Positions 27,569-38,100 of a DNA stretch of 64,000 nt are shown piece after piece. This stretch comes from Thiohalocapsa sp. ML1 (GTDB lineage Bacteria; Pseudomonadota; Gammaproteobacteria; Chromatiales; Chromatiaceae), in NCBI RefSeq assembly GCF_001469165.1, contig NZ_JABX01000019.1, positions 1-64,000 on the forward strand, in the 5' to 3' direction. A program made the position numbers and the translations under genes. The notes under the pieces are model-generated. The model had not been told where the DNA came from, did no database searches, and saw only the letters and a list, made by a program, of their open reading frames with translations. The first letter of the stretch is position 1, and the number at the start of each line of letters is the position of its first letter.

Positions 27569-29296
27569 TCAGCCGGCGAGGCGCCGCTCCAGGTAGGGCA
27601 CGATCTCCTCCAGCGAGATCAGTTGCATGTCGGCGTCGCTGCGGCCTTTGTACTCGACGTTGCCGGCGTCCAAGTGCTTGTCGCCGACGACGACGCGATG
27701 CGGGATGCCGATCAGCTCCATGTCCGCGAACATGAAGCCCGGGCGCACGTCGCGGTCGTCGAGCAGCACCTCGATGCCGACGGCGGTCAGGCGCTGATAC
27801 AGATCCTCGACGGCCTCGCGCACGCGGAAGGACTTGTCGTACTTCATCGGCAAGAGCGCCACCTCGAAGGGCGCGATGGCCGCGGGCCAGATGATGCCGC
27901 GCTCGTCGTGATGCTGCTCGATGGCGGCGGCGACGACGCGCGACACGCCGATGCCGTAGCAGCCCATGGTCATGGTGGCCGCCTTGCCGGCCTCGTCGAG
28001 CACCGTCGCCTTCATGGCCTGCGAGTACTTGGTGCCGAGCTGGAAGATGTGACCCACCTCAATGCCGCGGGCGATGGTGATGCGGCCGTGCCCGTCCGGG
28101 CTCGGGTCGCCCTCGACCACGTTGCGCAGATCCGCCGTCTCCGGCAGCGGCAGGTCTCGGCCCCAGTTGAGGCCGAACCAGTGCTTGCCGTCGGTGTTGG
28201 CGCCGGCGCTGAAGTCGGCGGCCACCGCGGCGGCGCGGTCGGCGATGCACGGAATGGGCAGGTCCTTGGGCCCGAGCGAGCCGGGGCCGGCGCCGACGGC
28301 GGCGCGGATCTCCTCTTCGGTGGCCATGCGCAGCGGTCTTGCGACGCGCGGGAGCTTCTCGGCCTTCACGCCATTCAGCTCATGGTCGCCGCGCACGAGG
28401 AGCGCGATGAGGCCCTGCTCGTCGCCCGTCTCGGGATCGGCCGCGGCGACCACCAGCGTCTTCACGGTGCGCTCAATGGGCTGGTCGAACTGCGTGACGA
28501 GGTCGGCGATGGTCCTGGCCTTCGGCGTGTCGACGATGCGCGCGTCTTCGCTCGCTGTCGCCGGGGCGTCGGCGGGGGCGACGGCCTCGGCCAGCTCGAC
28601 GTTGGCCGCGTAGTCGCTGTCGGTCGCGAAGGCGATGGCGTCTTCGCCCGAGGCGGCGAGCACGTGGAACTCGTGCGAGGCGTTGCCGCCGATGCTGCCG
28701 GTGTCCGCCTGCACGGCGCGGAAGTCGAGCCCGCAGCGGCGGAAGATGCGGCTGTAGGTCTCGTACATCACCTGATAGGTGTCTTCGAGGGAGGCGTGAT
28801 CCAGATGGAAGGAGTAGGCGTCCTTCATCAGGAACTCGCGCGCGCGCATCACGCCGAAGCGCGGCCGGACCTCGTCGCGGAACTTGGTCTGGATCTGGTA
28901 GAAGTTGACCGGTAGCTGCTTGTAGCTTCGGATCTCGCCGCGGGCCAGCTCCGTGATGATCTCCTCGTGCGTCGGGCCGAAGCAGAACTCCCGCGCGTGG
29001 CGGTCCTTGAAGCGCAGCAGCTCGGGCCCGTACTGCTCCCAGCGCCCGGACTCCTGCCACAGCTCCGCCGGCTGCACGGCGGGCATGGACACCTCCAGGG
29101 CGCCGGCGCGGTCCATCTCCTCGCGCACGATGCGCTCCACCTTGCGCAGTACCTTGAGCCCCAGCGGCAGCCAGGTGTAGAGCCCGGCCGCGAGCTTGCG
29201 GATCATGCCCGCGCGGAGCATCAGCCGGTGGCTGGCGATCTCCGCATCGGCCGGGGTTTCTTTGACGGTCTGGAGCGGGAAGCGGGAGGTGCGCAT
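27569..29296 (-). CDS. proS: Prolyl-tRNA synthetase (bacterial type)
   Basis: Charges tRNA-Pro with proline. The 575-residue protein starts [19 protein letters not shown], the standard bacterial-type opening, and shows motif 1 ([17 protein letters not shown]), motif 2 ([18 protein letters not shown]) and motif 3 ([16 protein letters not shown]). The INS editing domain (residues ~225-405), which removes mischarged alanine, is present. The C-terminal anticodon-binding domain follows, with [18 protein letters not shown] (split). The ATG at 29296 is chosen over 29329 on family grounds. Confidence 0.97.
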   Translation of the reverse strand: MRTSRFPLQTVKETPADAEIASHRLMLRAGMIRKLAAGLYTWLPLGLKVLRKVERIVREEMDRAGALEVSMPAVQPAELWQESGRWEQYGPELLRFKDRHAREFCFGPTHEEIITELARGEIRSYKQLPVNFYQIQTKFRDEVRPRFGVMRAREFLMKDAYSFHLDHASLEDTYQVMYETYSRIFRRCGLDFRAVQADTGSIGGNASHEFHVLAASGEDAIAFATDSDYAANVELAEAVAPADAPATASEDARIVDTPKARTIADLVTQFDQPIERTVKTLVVAAADPETGDEQGLIALLVRGDHELNGVKAEKLPRVARPLRMATEEEIRAAVGAGPGSLGPKDLPIPCIADRAAAVAADFSAGANTDGKHWFGLNWGRDLPLPETADLRNVVEGDPSPDGHGRITIARGIEVGHIFQLGTKYSQAMKATVLDEAGKAATMTMGCYGIGVSRVVAAAIEQHHDERGIIWPAAIAPFEVALLPMKYDKSFRVREAVEDLYQRLTAVGIEVLLDDRDVRPGFMFADMELIGIPHRVVVGDKHLDAGNVEYKGRSDADMQLISLEEIVPYLERRLAG

Positions 29297-29411
29297 GGCG
29301 GGGTCGCCCAAGTGACGCAAAACGATCAAGTCTAGCGGCGAGCCCGAGGTGGGACAAGCTGCGGCTCGGCAACGAGCCGCAGAGCCCTGCCGGTATGCGC
29401 TGAGGTCGAGG

Positions 29412-29490
29412 ACCGAGGGCCGAGGGCCGAGGGCCGAGGGGGGCTCCCTTGGCCCTTGGCCCTTGGCCCCTCGCCCTTGGCCCCTCGCCC
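29412..29490. repeat. Heptamer hairpin repeat, copy D
   Basis: Three or more GGGCCGA units, a short GGGGGCTCC spacer, then CTTGGCC and CCTCGCC-type units. It lies in the gap between divergent proS and the small membrane protein gene at 29650, so unlike other copies it lies upstream of two genes. Confidence 0.85.
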
Positions 29491-29649
29491 CAGCGTCGTT
29501 GCGAAGCTTGGTCGCGATGACGATGAAGGAAGCCCGGTTTAGGGACCTCCGCGGCGAATCGCTAAACTAGCGGCTGCGTTTGCACCGCCGGTGAGCCGGC
29601 GGGTGCTTGCGCCCGCCCACGCGACGCAACGATCACCGGAGCCAACCCC

Positions 29650-29865
29650 ATGCAACTGACCCGCGATCTCGTGACGGCGCTGCTCCTGGACCTGCTGGGC
29701 ACGCTGCTGTTGGTGCTCGGCATTCTGGGCTACGTCGGCGTCATTCCGCCGTTTTCGGCGCCCGGTGCCTATCTCGCGCTGGGCGGGGTGGGGCTTGCTG
29801 CCACGGGGCTTGCGATGCCGCTGTTGCTGCGGGCGCTGCGGGCGCAGAAGACCGGCCCGCGCTAG
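29650..29865 (+). CDS. Small two-helix membrane protein
   Basis: A 71-residue protein with two hydrophobic segments (LLLDLLGTLLLVLGILGYVG and AYLALGGVGLAATGLAMPLLL) and a basic C-terminus. An ACCGGAGCC ribosome site precedes the ATG. No family recognised, and no obvious link to its neighbours. Inner-membrane location is inferred from the hydrophobic pattern. Confidence 0.6.
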   Translation: MQLTRDLVTALLLDLLGTLLLVLGILGYVGVIPPFSAPGAYLALGGVGLAATGLAMPLLLRALRAQKTGPR

Positions 29866-29904
29866 GCTGCGGGCCGGCGGGTCCGGCATGCGCCGGGCCG
29901 GGCC

Positions 29905-30249
29905 TCAGCCGAAGGTGCGCCCGTCCCAGCCGAAGAGGTGCCGCGGCGGCGCTGCAAATTCGATGTAGACGCGCCCCTTCGGCACGCCGAGATGCTGCTC
30001 GACGAAGCCGCACAGCGCCGCCGACAGGTTCGGCGTGCAATCCTCCGGCAGGCCCAGGCTCTTCAGCTCCAGGTAGGCAGCGGGCGCGGTGTCGCCGCCG
30101 AAGCAAAGGGCGGCGACGGGCTCCAGCAGCACCATCACGTAGCCCTCCGGCTTGCCGAGCAGCTCGGCGACGGCGCCGGATGCGGCCTTGAGCAGCGCGG
30201 TCTGGTCGTCCGGTAGGCTCGCGTTGGTCTTAATGATCAGCGTGGGCAT
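29905..30249 (-). CDS. Tautomerase/MIF-family protein
   Basis: A 114-residue protein of the macrophage migration inhibitory factor-like tautomerase family. The catalytic proline is at position 2 (MPTLIIKTN). Family landmarks are LLGKPEGYVMVLLEP, LCFGGDTAPAAYLELKSLG, a C-terminal PKGRVYIEFA strand and the FGWDGRTFG end. It is cytosolic; the natural substrate in bacteria is unknown, though the fold interconverts keto and enol forms of phenylpyruvate. Confidence 0.92.
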   Translation of the reverse strand: MPTLIIKTNASLPDDQTALLKAASGAVAELLGKPEGYVMVLLEPVAALCFGGDTAPAAYLELKSLGLPEDCTPNLSAALCGFVEQHLGVPKGRVYIEFAAPPRHLFGWDGRTFG

Positions 30250-30328
30250 GGTTTTGGTCTCCGAACAGCTTGCAGGCCTGAGATTGGGCCGGGTGGCCGG
30301 ATCCGAAAACCCGATGTGGGCGCCGGGC

Positions 30329-30838
30329 TCAGTCGCAAAGCGCCTCGATCTGCTGGCGTGCTTCCTCGATGAGCTGCGCCTGCTGCGCCGGGTCCGGCTT
30401 GACGGTGCGACCATCGGGCAGGGCGAGGAAGCGCCCACCGAGGTTCGATAAGGTGTCGAGATTGCGGCGCGCGGCGCGGCACGCGTCCGCGCGCTCTTTG
30501 GCGGTTTGTTGTTCTTCGGCCTCAAGCTTGGCCTGCCGCTCGGCCTCGTGGCGGCGGTCGAAGTCGATCTCGAGCTGGCGGCGCAGGCGCTCGGTGGCGG
30601 CCCGGGTTTCCGCCTCGCTCGGGCCCGGGTCCGGCGTAATCTTGGTGGCATCGCCCGCGGGCGGCGGCATTTGGGAGTAGACCGTCTCGCCGCTCTCGTC
30701 CACGTAGCGGTAGATCTGCGCCACCGCACCGGCCGCGCCGAGCGCGAGCAGACCGCCGAGGGCCAACGCAAGCGCCGGGCGCGTGGCCCGGCGCAGCCGC
30801 GGCGCGGCGAGCTGTGGCGCGGGTGTCGAAGGGGACAT
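30329..30838 (-). CDS. Exported DUF4124-domain protein
   Basis: A 169-residue protein with an N-terminal membrane or signal segment (RPALALALGGLLALGAAGAVA). Directly after comes the DUF4124 pattern IYRYVDESGETVYSQMPPP. The rest is a charged helix (RRQLEIDFDRRHEAERQAKL) and a short conserved-looking C-terminus with two cysteines (CRAARRNLDTL, IEALCD). A periplasmic structural or binding role is possible; nothing firmer can be said. A distant relative is at 13514. Confidence 0.75.
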   Translation of the reverse strand: MSPSTPAPQLAAPRLRRATRPALALALGGLLALGAAGAVAQIYRYVDESGETVYSQMPPPAGDATKITPDPGPSEAETRAATERLRRQLEIDFDRRHEAERQAKLEAEEQQTAKERADACRAARRNLDTLSNLGGRFLALPDGRTVKPDPAQQAQLIEEARQQIEALCD

Positions 30839-31177
30839 CGGCTAGGGTACGGCCTTGAGGTCGCTGGCACGGAGCGAGTATCGGCAGCCGCCGTGCAGCG
30901 CGTCAATGCTTGTCGTCAGCGTCGGTGCAAGGAACGCTGCTTTACCTCCTCAGTCGCTAAGCGCTTGACCCCGATCGAATGCTTGCCGTATTTTTGCCCG
31001 TTTCCCAGCACGAAACGTGCGCTTGCGTTAGCGGCAGCTCCCGTCACCGCGCGGGCCGCGAGCGACCGATGCGTCGTGTCGTTGCGTCGCGTGCAGCCGG
31101 CGATGCGCAAAGCGCGGGGCGGCCTTGCCGAACCGGGCTGCCGCCGCCACTGCTCGCAACCCGCACGCAGGCTTTTG
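30839..31177 (+). promoter_or_regulatory. ilvB upstream region, possible promoter
   Basis: No gene is supported in these ~340 bases. A candidate promoter is TTGACC (30965-30970) with a 17-base spacer and GTATTT (30988-30993); the -10 is poor. This would give a leader of about 180 bases before ilvB. I found no clear attenuator stem and T-run. Confidence 0.3.
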
Positions 31178-32989
31178 ATGAGGTCAGCTTCAGTGGATCA
31201 GTCCCAAACGGACCAGCAACCGCCGGCTCGCGCGAGCGCGGCGCCGGACGTCGCCCCGCCGCTGTTGAGCGGCGCCGAGATCACCATCCAGGCGCTGATC
31301 GACGAGGGCGTCGAGTTCGTCTTCGGCTATCCGGGCGGCGCCGTGCTGCATATCTACGACGCGCTGTTCAAGCGCGGCGATGCGATCAAGCACATCCTGG
31401 TCCGCCACGAGCAGGGTGCCACGCATGCGGCGGACGGCTATGCCCGCGCCACCGGCAAGGTGGGCGTGTGCCTGGTCACCTCCGGCCCCGGCGCGACGAA
31501 TGCCGTGACGGGCATCGCCACGGCGCACCTGGACTCCATCCCGATGGTGGTCATCACGGGTCAGGTGCCGACGCCGGTCATCGGCAGCGATGCCTTCCAG
31601 GAAGTCGACACCGTCGGCATTACGCGCCCGTGCGTGAAGCACAACTTTTTGGTGAAGCGGGTCGAGGACCTCGCCCTGACCATCAAGAAGGCGTTCTACA
31701 TCGCGAGCTCCGGCCGGCCCGGCCCGGTGGTGGTGGACATCCCGAAGGATGTGACGGACCCCAACATCAAGATCCCCTACGAGTATCCGGCCGCGGTGCA
31801 CATGCGCTCCTACAGCCCGGCGCTGCGCGGCCACCATGGGCAGATCAAGAAGGCCGTCGAGAAGATGCTCGCCGCCAAGCGCCCGGTGATCTATACCGGC
31901 GGCGGCGTCGTGCTCGGGGATGCGTCGGCGCAGCTCTCGGCGCTCGTGCGGGCCCTGGGCTACCCCATCACCAGCACGCTGATGGGCTTGGGCGCCTATC
32001 CGATGACGGACAAGCTGTTCCTCGGCATGCTCGGCATGCATGGCACCTATGAAGCCAACATGGCCATGCACGAGACGGACTGCCTCATCGCCATCGGCGC
32101 CCGTTTCGACGACCGCGTGACCGGCAAGATCGAGCACTTCTGCCCGCACGCCGAGATCATCCATGTGGACGTTGATCCGTCCTCGATCTCCAAAACGGTC
32201 AAGGTGCACGTGCCCATTGTCGGTCCGGTGCAGAGCGTGCTGACCGACATGCTCGCGGTGCTCGCTGAGCTCGGGCGGACGCCGGATCAGGACGCGCTCG
32301 CGGCCTGGTGGCAGCAGATCGACGCGTGGAAAGGCATCGACTGCCTGCGCTACGACCGCACGAGCCAGGTCATCAAGCCGCAGTTTGCCGTGGAGACGCT
32401 GTACAAGGTCACCAACGGCGAGCTGTTTCTGACCTCCGATGTGGGTCAGCACCAGATGTTCGCGGCGCAGTTCTATCCGTTCGACAAGCCGCGCAGGTGG
32501 ATCAACTCCGGGGGGCTGGGCACCATGGGCTTCGGCCTGCCGGCGGCCATGGGCGTGCAGCTCGCGTATCCCGATGCGCCCGTCGCCTGCATCTCGGGCG
32601 AGGCGAGCATCCTGATGTGCATCCAAGAGATGGCCACCTGCAAGCAGTACGGCCTGCCCATCAAGGTCATCCTGCTCAACAACGGCTACATGGGCATGGT
32701 GCGGCAGTGGCAGGAGTTCTTCTATGAGAGCCGCTACGCGCATTCCTACGTTGATGCGCTGCCGGACTTCGTGCAGCTCGCCGAGAGCTTCGGTCACGTC
32801 GGCATGCGGGTCGAACAGCCCGACGAGCTGGAGTCCGCGATGCGCGAAGCCTTCGCGATGCGGGATCGCTTCGTGTTCCTCGACGTCATCGTCGACCCCA
32901 CCGAGAACGTCTACCCGATGATTGCCGCCGGCAAGGGCCATCACGAGATGGAGCTGCCGCCGACGATGTCCGAGCGGGAGCTAGCATAG
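31178..32989 (+). CDS. ilvB: Acetolactate synthase, large subunit
   Basis: ThDP-dependent first step of valine/leucine and isoleucine synthesis: joins pyruvate to pyruvate or 2-oxobutyrate. The 603-residue protein shows FVFGYPGGAVLHIYDAL, the catalytic Glu in RHEQGATHAADGYARATG, the FAD-region FDDRVTGKI and the ThDP/Mg segment CISGEASILMCIQEMATC followed by LLNNGYMGMVRQWQEFF. The start is set at 31178 (MRSASVDQSQ), since the upstream frame is non-conserved; GTG at 31193 is an alternative. ilvH and ilvC follow in the same direction. Confidence 0.95.
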   Translation: MRSASVDQSQTDQQPPARASAAPDVAPPLLSGAEITIQALIDEGVEFVFGYPGGAVLHIYDALFKRGDAIKHILVRHEQGATHAADGYARATGKVGVCLVTSGPGATNAVTGIATAHLDSIPMVVITGQVPTPVIGSDAFQEVDTVGITRPCVKHNFLVKRVEDLALTIKKAFYIASSGRPGPVVVDIPKDVTDPNIKIPYEYPAAVHMRSYSPALRGHHGQIKKAVEKMLAAKRPVIYTGGGVVLGDASAQLSALVRALGYPITSTLMGLGAYPMTDKLFLGMLGMHGTYEANMAMHETDCLIAIGARFDDRVTGKIEHFCPHAEIIHVDVDPSSISKTVKVHVPIVGPVQSVLTDMLAVLAELGRTPDQDALAAWWQQIDAWKGIDCLRYDRTSQVIKPQFAVETLYKVTNGELFLTSDVGQHQMFAAQFYPFDKPRRWINSGGLGTMGFGLPAAMGVQLAYPDAPVACISGEASILMCIQEMATCKQYGLPIKVILLNNGYMGMVRQWQEFFYESRYAHSYVDALPDFVQLAESFGHVGMRVEQPDELESAMREAFAMRDRFVFLDVIVDPTENVYPMIAAGKGHHEMELPPTMSERELA

Positions 32990-33048
32990 AGCCCAACGGG
33001 AATGACTCTGGAGTAGGGCAGTGGCCGTCGCACTCTGTCTTGGCGGCA

Positions 33049-33104
33049 AAGTGCGAAGTGCGTTGTGCGAAGTGCGGGCCGCCCCGCCGACGCACTGCGC
33101 ACTT
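33049..33104. repeat. Heptamer hairpin of a second sequence type (AAGTGCG)
   Basis: Four 7-mers (AAGTGCG, AAGTGCG, TTGTGCG, AAGTGCG) followed by a spacer and CGCACTG CGCACTT. This has the same plan as the GGGCCRA elements but a different unit. It sits between ilvB and ilvH, inside the presumed operon. Confidence 0.75.
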
Positions 33105-33161
33105 GACTGCCAAGCATCGCCGTAGCGCCAACGACGGCCCAAATCGCCGAGAATCGAACGA

Positions 33162-33653
33162 ATGAGACATATCCTTTCCATGCTGGTCGAGAACGAGTCC
33201 GGTGCGCTGTCGCGCATTGCCGGACTGTTTTCAGCCCGCGGCTACAACATCGAGTCCCTCACCGTCGCGCCGACGGATGAGCCGACGCTCTCGCGCATGA
33301 CGCTGGTCACGTGGGGCAACGACGACATCGTCGAGCAGATCAAGAAGCAACTGAACAAGCTCATCGACGTGGTGAAGCTGCAAGACCTCTCCGAGGGCGA
33401 GCACATCGAGCGCGAGATGATGCTGATCAAGCTGCGGGCCGCCCGCCCGGACCGCGATGAGCTGATGCGGCTGGTCGACATCTTCCGCGCGAAGATCATC
33501 GATGTGACCGATCTCAGCTTCGTCGTCGAGCTCACGGGCGCATCGAAAAAGCTTGATGCCTTCATCAAGGCCGTGCCGGAGGCGCTCATCACCGAGGTCG
33601 TGCGCTCCGGTGCCACCGGCATTTCCCGCGGTGAAAAGGGGCTGACGGTTTGA
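33162..33653 (+). CDS. ilvH: Acetolactate synthase, small regulatory subunit
   Basis: Regulatory partner of IlvB; binds valine for feedback inhibition and raises catalytic activity. The 163-residue length is standard. The N-terminal ACT domain is seen in MRHILSMLVENESGALSRIA and GLFSARGYNIESLTVAPT, with the second ACT-like domain after residue ~80 (MLIKLRAARPDRDELMRL). The gap from ilvB (172 bp) holds an AAGTGCG hairpin, unusual for this tight operon. Confidence 0.96.
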   Translation: MRHILSMLVENESGALSRIAGLFSARGYNIESLTVAPTDEPTLSRMTLVTWGNDDIVEQIKKQLNKLIDVVKLQDLSEGEHIEREMMLIKLRAARPDRDELMRLVDIFRAKIIDVTDLSFVVELTGASKKLDAFIKAVPEALITEVVRSGATGISRGEKGLTV

Positions 33654-33654
33654 G

Positions 33655-34794
<1,140 letters not shown>

Positions 34795-34848
34795 CGACGG
34801 CGCCCGGAAGCCGACGCCAGCCCGAAGGCCGGCATCGTTTCAGGTCAC

Positions 34849-34871
34849 AAGGCCGCCGCGAGGCGGCCTTT
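34849..34871 (+). terminator. Hairpin terminator after ilvC
   Basis: Stem AAGGCCGCC / GGCGGCCTT with a GCGA loop and a short T run (TTTGT). It lies 55 bases after the ilvC stop and is also close to the convergent gene's end at 34919. Confidence 0.75.
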
Positions 34872-34918
34872 GTCGGTGCGTCGGCAGGCCGGGAGCTCTG
34901 CCGGGCCACGGGGGTGGG

Positions 34919-35953
34919 TCAAATGGCTCGCGTGCGGGGCTGCTTGACCTCGCCGAGCCAGCCGCCGGCGACCGCGGCAATCAAGCCCAGCAGGCTGGCG
35001 ATGAAGGTCCACAGCGCGACGGAGGCGACGGTGTCGCTCGCACCCTCCGCCACCGCCAGTGTTTGCTGCTGCGCGCTCTGCAAGGCGTCGCGGGCACCCT
35101 GGCGGGCGTCCTCGACGGCCTGCTCGATCCGGTTGCTGATCTGCTGGACCTCGGCGTTGCTGAGCCCGAGACGAGTCTGCAGCGCCTGCTCCAACTGTTG
35201 CACGTCCTGCTGGGTCAGTACGCCGCCCTGGCCGAAGATCTCGTCCACGGTCTCGTCGATCCGCGCCCCGGCATCGCCCGGGTTCTGCGCGATGTCCACC
35301 GCGGCCTCTTGCAGCGCCTGCATCACCGCCTGGCGCTCCTGCGGCGAGACGACCTGGTTGACGATGCGCCCGACCTCCTGTTCCAGGTTGGTCGGCGTGA
35401 TGCCGCGCTCGCGCAGCGCCTGCTGCATGTCCGGAGGCAGGTCGTCGAAGCCGATCTGCGGCAGCTCCAGATCGTCCGGCAGCACCGCCTGCACCGTCTG
35501 GCCCGCGGCGTTGCCGATGCTCGCCACGGCGTTGCTCATGCCGGTCAGCAGCATGCCCGCGGTGGTGGTGCCGAGCCAGACCATGATCACGGTCGATAGC
35601 GCCCAAATCGACGCCCCGTGCAGCATCGCACTGCGATCGGTGAAGGCCGGGCTCAGGCGCGCGGCGATGTAGCCGCCGAGGAACAGCGACACGATCTGCA
35701 CGAAAATCAAATAGATGGCGCTGCCCACGCCCCAGGCCTCGGCGCCGGCTGGATCGGACGGGTCGAGCACGCCGAAGCCGACGGCGATGCCGAGTAGTCC
35801 GAGCAGGACCTGTACCGCGAGGGCGATCACCAGCCCCAGGAAGATCGCGCCCCAGGAAACGTGCTCGAGATTATCCCAGGCCAGTGGCCGATCGGTCGGT
35901 GCCGCGACGCCGGGGCGCCGGGCCGAGCCGTAGGTGGAAATGGTTTCAGTCAT
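34919..35953 (-). CDS. Conserved-looking membrane protein, function unknown
   Basis: A 344-residue protein starting MTETISTYGSARRPG with an AGGAGC ribosome site. Hydrophobic segments: AIFLGLVIALAVQVLLGLLG, AIYLIFVQIVSLFLGGYIAA, a weaker one at SIWALSTVIMVWLGTTT, and a last one near the C-terminus (VALWTFIASLLGLIAAVAGG). Between the third and fourth lies a ~170-residue soluble, Gln-rich, largely helical region with coiled-coil character. I do not recognise the family. The open frame extends to 36472 only because of the hexamer repeat upstream. Confidence 0.7.
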   Translation of the reverse strand: MTETISTYGSARRPGVAAPTDRPLAWDNLEHVSWGAIFLGLVIALAVQVLLGLLGIAVGFGVLDPSDPAGAEAWGVGSAIYLIFVQIVSLFLGGYIAARLSPAFTDRSAMLHGASIWALSTVIMVWLGTTTAGMLLTGMSNAVASIGNAAGQTVQAVLPDDLELPQIGFDDLPPDMQQALRERGITPTNLEQEVGRIVNQVVSPQERQAVMQALQEAAVDIAQNPGDAGARIDETVDEIFGQGGVLTQQDVQQLEQALQTRLGLSNAEVQQISNRIEQAVEDARQGARDALQSAQQQTLAVAEGASDTVASVALWTFIASLLGLIAAVAGGWLGEVKQPRTRAI

Positions 35954-36176
35954 GACTTGCTCCTGATGGTACCGGCCGCGGGCGGCGCGATGCATGTGTG
36001 CACTGCCGGCCACGCCCGCGCAGGGTTTGGCAGGCTGCCGCTCCAAATCAAAGCAACGGCCGTGCCGGCGAGGTCGGGAGTCGGTGGGGACATGAAGCCC
36101 GGGATCGATAAGAGAGAATTGGTAAACAACCAGTACACTTGTCAACCCGGTCAGCGTGGCGGAACCCGACGGTGGG

Positions 36177-36310
36177 CCATCGCTATCGAAATCGACGCTG
36201 AGCTGCCTTGTACGAGACGCGTGTTCGAGCGTGATGCGGCTAGGGGCAGGCTTTCGATCCCGATCCCGATCCCGATCCCGATCCCGATCCCGATCCCGAT
36301 CGCGATCGCG
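36177..36310. repeat. Hexamer repeat element, locus 1
   Basis: Seven perfect CGATCC units from 36255 to 36296, then two CGATCG variants. About 60 bases before is a short related segment (ATCGCTATCGAAATCGAC, 36179-36196). The second hexamer locus at 50985-51072 shares this ATCG(C/G)...GAAATCG segment. The tract creates an RDRDRD reading frame on the minus strand which I consider non-coding. Confidence 0.85.
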
Positions 36311-36315
36311 ACGAC

Positions 36316-36647
36316 GGGGCAGCCTAACGTGAGCGTCCGGGGTATCAGTTGTTCTGAAAAGGTTCCTAAAAGGCGTCGCCGCCCTGCGGCGGCTGCTCTG
36401 AACCGGGCAGCGTGCGAAAAGAACCAACGTCGGAGCCGCGGGCGATGGGGTCCATGCCGGCGGCGGGCTCATGCCCGATCAGCCCGCCGATCCATGCGCC
36501 GCGGCGGATGCTCGAGCGTGTCTTGTACACCGTGCCGGGGCGCATCGCGCTTGCGCGTGAAGATTGCCCGCTAACGGCCATGGCGAGCAGCGCCTTCATG
36601 CTCCGGGGTGGCGCTGGTCGCCAGTTACCATGAACGCTGCGCCAAGA
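36316..36647. other. Intergenic stretch downstream of the Wadjet operon
   Basis: About 330 bases between the hexamer repeat and the jetD stop. A 77-codon frame on the minus strand (36366-36599) has no clear ribosome site or family resemblance. I see nothing that I can support as a gene. Confidence 0.4.
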
Positions 36648-37856
36648 TCAGGCGCGGCCGGCGACCGGCGATGTCGGGTCGACCGCCTCCTGTTCCAGGC
36701 GACCCGGACGGGTCTCGATCCAGCGGCGCGCGATGGCGGCGACATGGCTGTCGCCGGCGGCCAGGCGTTGCAGTCGGTGCAGCTCCTCGGGCGTGAAGGC
36801 CGGGCAATCCGGCAGGCTGGTGTCCATCAGGTGCGGCTGCACCGGATGTCGCGGGCAGGCTTTGGCGACCGCATCGAGGATGCCCAGGCCGCCGGGGTCC
36901 CGATCGCCCCAGTGGAAGAACGGGCAGGCCGCGGGCAGCGCGGCGTCCAGCTTGCCGAGGAAGCGCACCAGCGCCGGGGCCGGGAAGCCGGCGGTGTAGA
37001 GCACGAGGCCGCGGTCGGCCACCTCGCGCACGTGGCGCTGGAAGCTCGCGAGGTTCTCGATGGTGAGCAGGTAGGGCGGCGCGGCGTTGAGCCCGACTGC
37101 GTGGACGGCGTCCGGGGCAATGGCCACATAGGGTTGGAGCGGTGCCAGGTTGAAGTCGCAGGCGCCCGCTGCGTCGGCGCCGTAGCGCAGCCGCAACGGA
37201 CCCTTGAGAAAGACCGGCGGCGGGAACTTCTCCAGCCCCAGGGCCTGCCGGAGCTGCGCATCGTCGTCGATGTCGGCCCAGTCCGGATTGCGGCGCAGCA
37301 GGCCCGTGAGCCGGCCGAGGAGCCGCTCCACCGCCTTGGTGTCGCCGAGCAGGCGGACGCTGAACCGGCGGAGGTCCAGCTCGCGGTGCTCGCCGGCCGC
37401 GACCGCCCGTGCGACCTGGAACAGGCGCCGGGCCGTTTCGGTGTCCGCCGCCGGTGTTCCGAAGGCGCTGGCACCGCGGCACCAGCGGGCGAGGGCGTCG
37501 TCTAGGGCGGTGCGCAGCCAGTCCGGGGCGCCCTGAAGCAGGGGTAGTACTTGATCTCGGACCCGTTCGGCCAGCTCCGCCGCCCGCGGCTCGCCGAGCT
37601 GCGCGGCCAGTCGGTCGGCATCGGCGAGGCGGATGCGGAGCAGGTCGCGGGAGGCGGCGCCGCGACCCCGGTCGAGGGTGACGGCGCCGGCGGCCTCCGC
37701 GTTTTCGAGTGCGGCGTGGATCAGCTCGCGCTCGGCTGGGCTCGGGAGCTGGAAGTACGCGCGGGCCGAGCGCTCGGTGATCGCGACGCTGGGGCGCCCG
37801 CCGCGGTCGGCCTGATCGGGGAGCTTGCGCAGGAGGTCGCGGGCGACGGGGTGCAT
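36648..37856 (-). CDS. jetD: Wadjet component JetD (Toprim nuclease)
   Basis: The DNA-cleaving subunit of the Wadjet plasmid-defence complex. It is about 402 residues from the ATG at 37856; a TTG at 37877 would add seven. The C-terminal Toprim core is visible: YLLTIENLASFQRHV with the catalytic Glu, and CPFFHWGDRDPGGLGILDAV with the DxD. The N-terminal two thirds are the arm and winged-helix region (AITERSARAYFQLPSPAERE). In Wadjet, JetD cuts circular DNA after JetABC extrudes it. A 240-bp gap with a REP pair separates it from jetC, unlike the overlapping jetA-B-C. Confidence 0.88.
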   Translation of the reverse strand: MHPVARDLLRKLPDQADRGGRPSVAITERSARAYFQLPSPAERELIHAALENAEAAGAVTLDRGRGAASRDLLRIRLADADRLAAQLGEPRAAELAERVRDQVLPLLQGAPDWLRTALDDALARWCRGASAFGTPAADTETARRLFQVARAVAAGEHRELDLRRFSVRLLGDTKAVERLLGRLTGLLRRNPDWADIDDDAQLRQALGLEKFPPPVFLKGPLRLRYGADAAGACDFNLAPLQPYVAIAPDAVHAVGLNAAPPYLLTIENLASFQRHVREVADRGLVLYTAGFPAPALVRFLGKLDAALPAACPFFHWGDRDPGGLGILDAVAKACPRHPVQPHLMDTSLPDCPAFTPEELHRLQRLAAGDSHVAAIARRWIETRPGRLEQEAVDPTSPVAGRA

Positions 37857-37901
37857 GTCGTTGGCTTTGCTGGTCAATCAGCATGGACGGAGAGTCGGCC
37901 C

Positions 37902-38062
37902 CACTGGGAGCGCCGGCTTTCAGCCGGCCGCGCGCGCTGGGGCCAATGGATGACCCATGCAGTGCTGCCAGACAGGGTACTGCGCATCCCGCCTTGGCCC
38001 GACGCCGCCGGCGCGGCATCGAGCCGCGCCGGCGGCGAGCCGGCTGGAAAGCCGGCGGTCCC
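37902..38062. repeat. Paired REP element (family 2) inside the Wadjet operon
   Basis: Left unit ACTGGGAGC then GCCGGCT-ttc-AGCCGGC (37912-37928). Right unit in inverted orientation GCCGGCT-gga-AAGCCGGC then GGTCCCAGT (38039-38062). Between them is a 14-bp perfect inverted repeat, GCCGCCGGCGCGGC and its complement (about 38003-38036). A degenerate family-1 palindrome follows at 38101-38122. The block fills the gap between jetC and jetD. Confidence 0.8.
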
Positions 38063-38100
38063 AGTTGGCGACGAGACGCCTGCGCGCCAGGCGATGTCGC

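Noticed and set aside
30906-30968. A 20-codon ORF (MLVVSVGARNAALPPQSLSA) upstream of ilvB that could be an attenuator leader peptide
   Set aside because: It has few branched-chain codons, no ribosome site, and no terminator/antiterminator pair was found before ilvB.
36255-36310. Tandem CGATCC array as a CRISPR or coding repeat (RDRDRD)
   Set aside because: Units are 6 bp with no spacers, so it is not CRISPR; the RD repeat frame is only an upstream extension of a gene with a good start at 35953.
36366-36599. 77-codon minus-strand ORF next to jetD
   Set aside because: No ribosome site, no recognisable family, composition like non-coding high-GC DNA.
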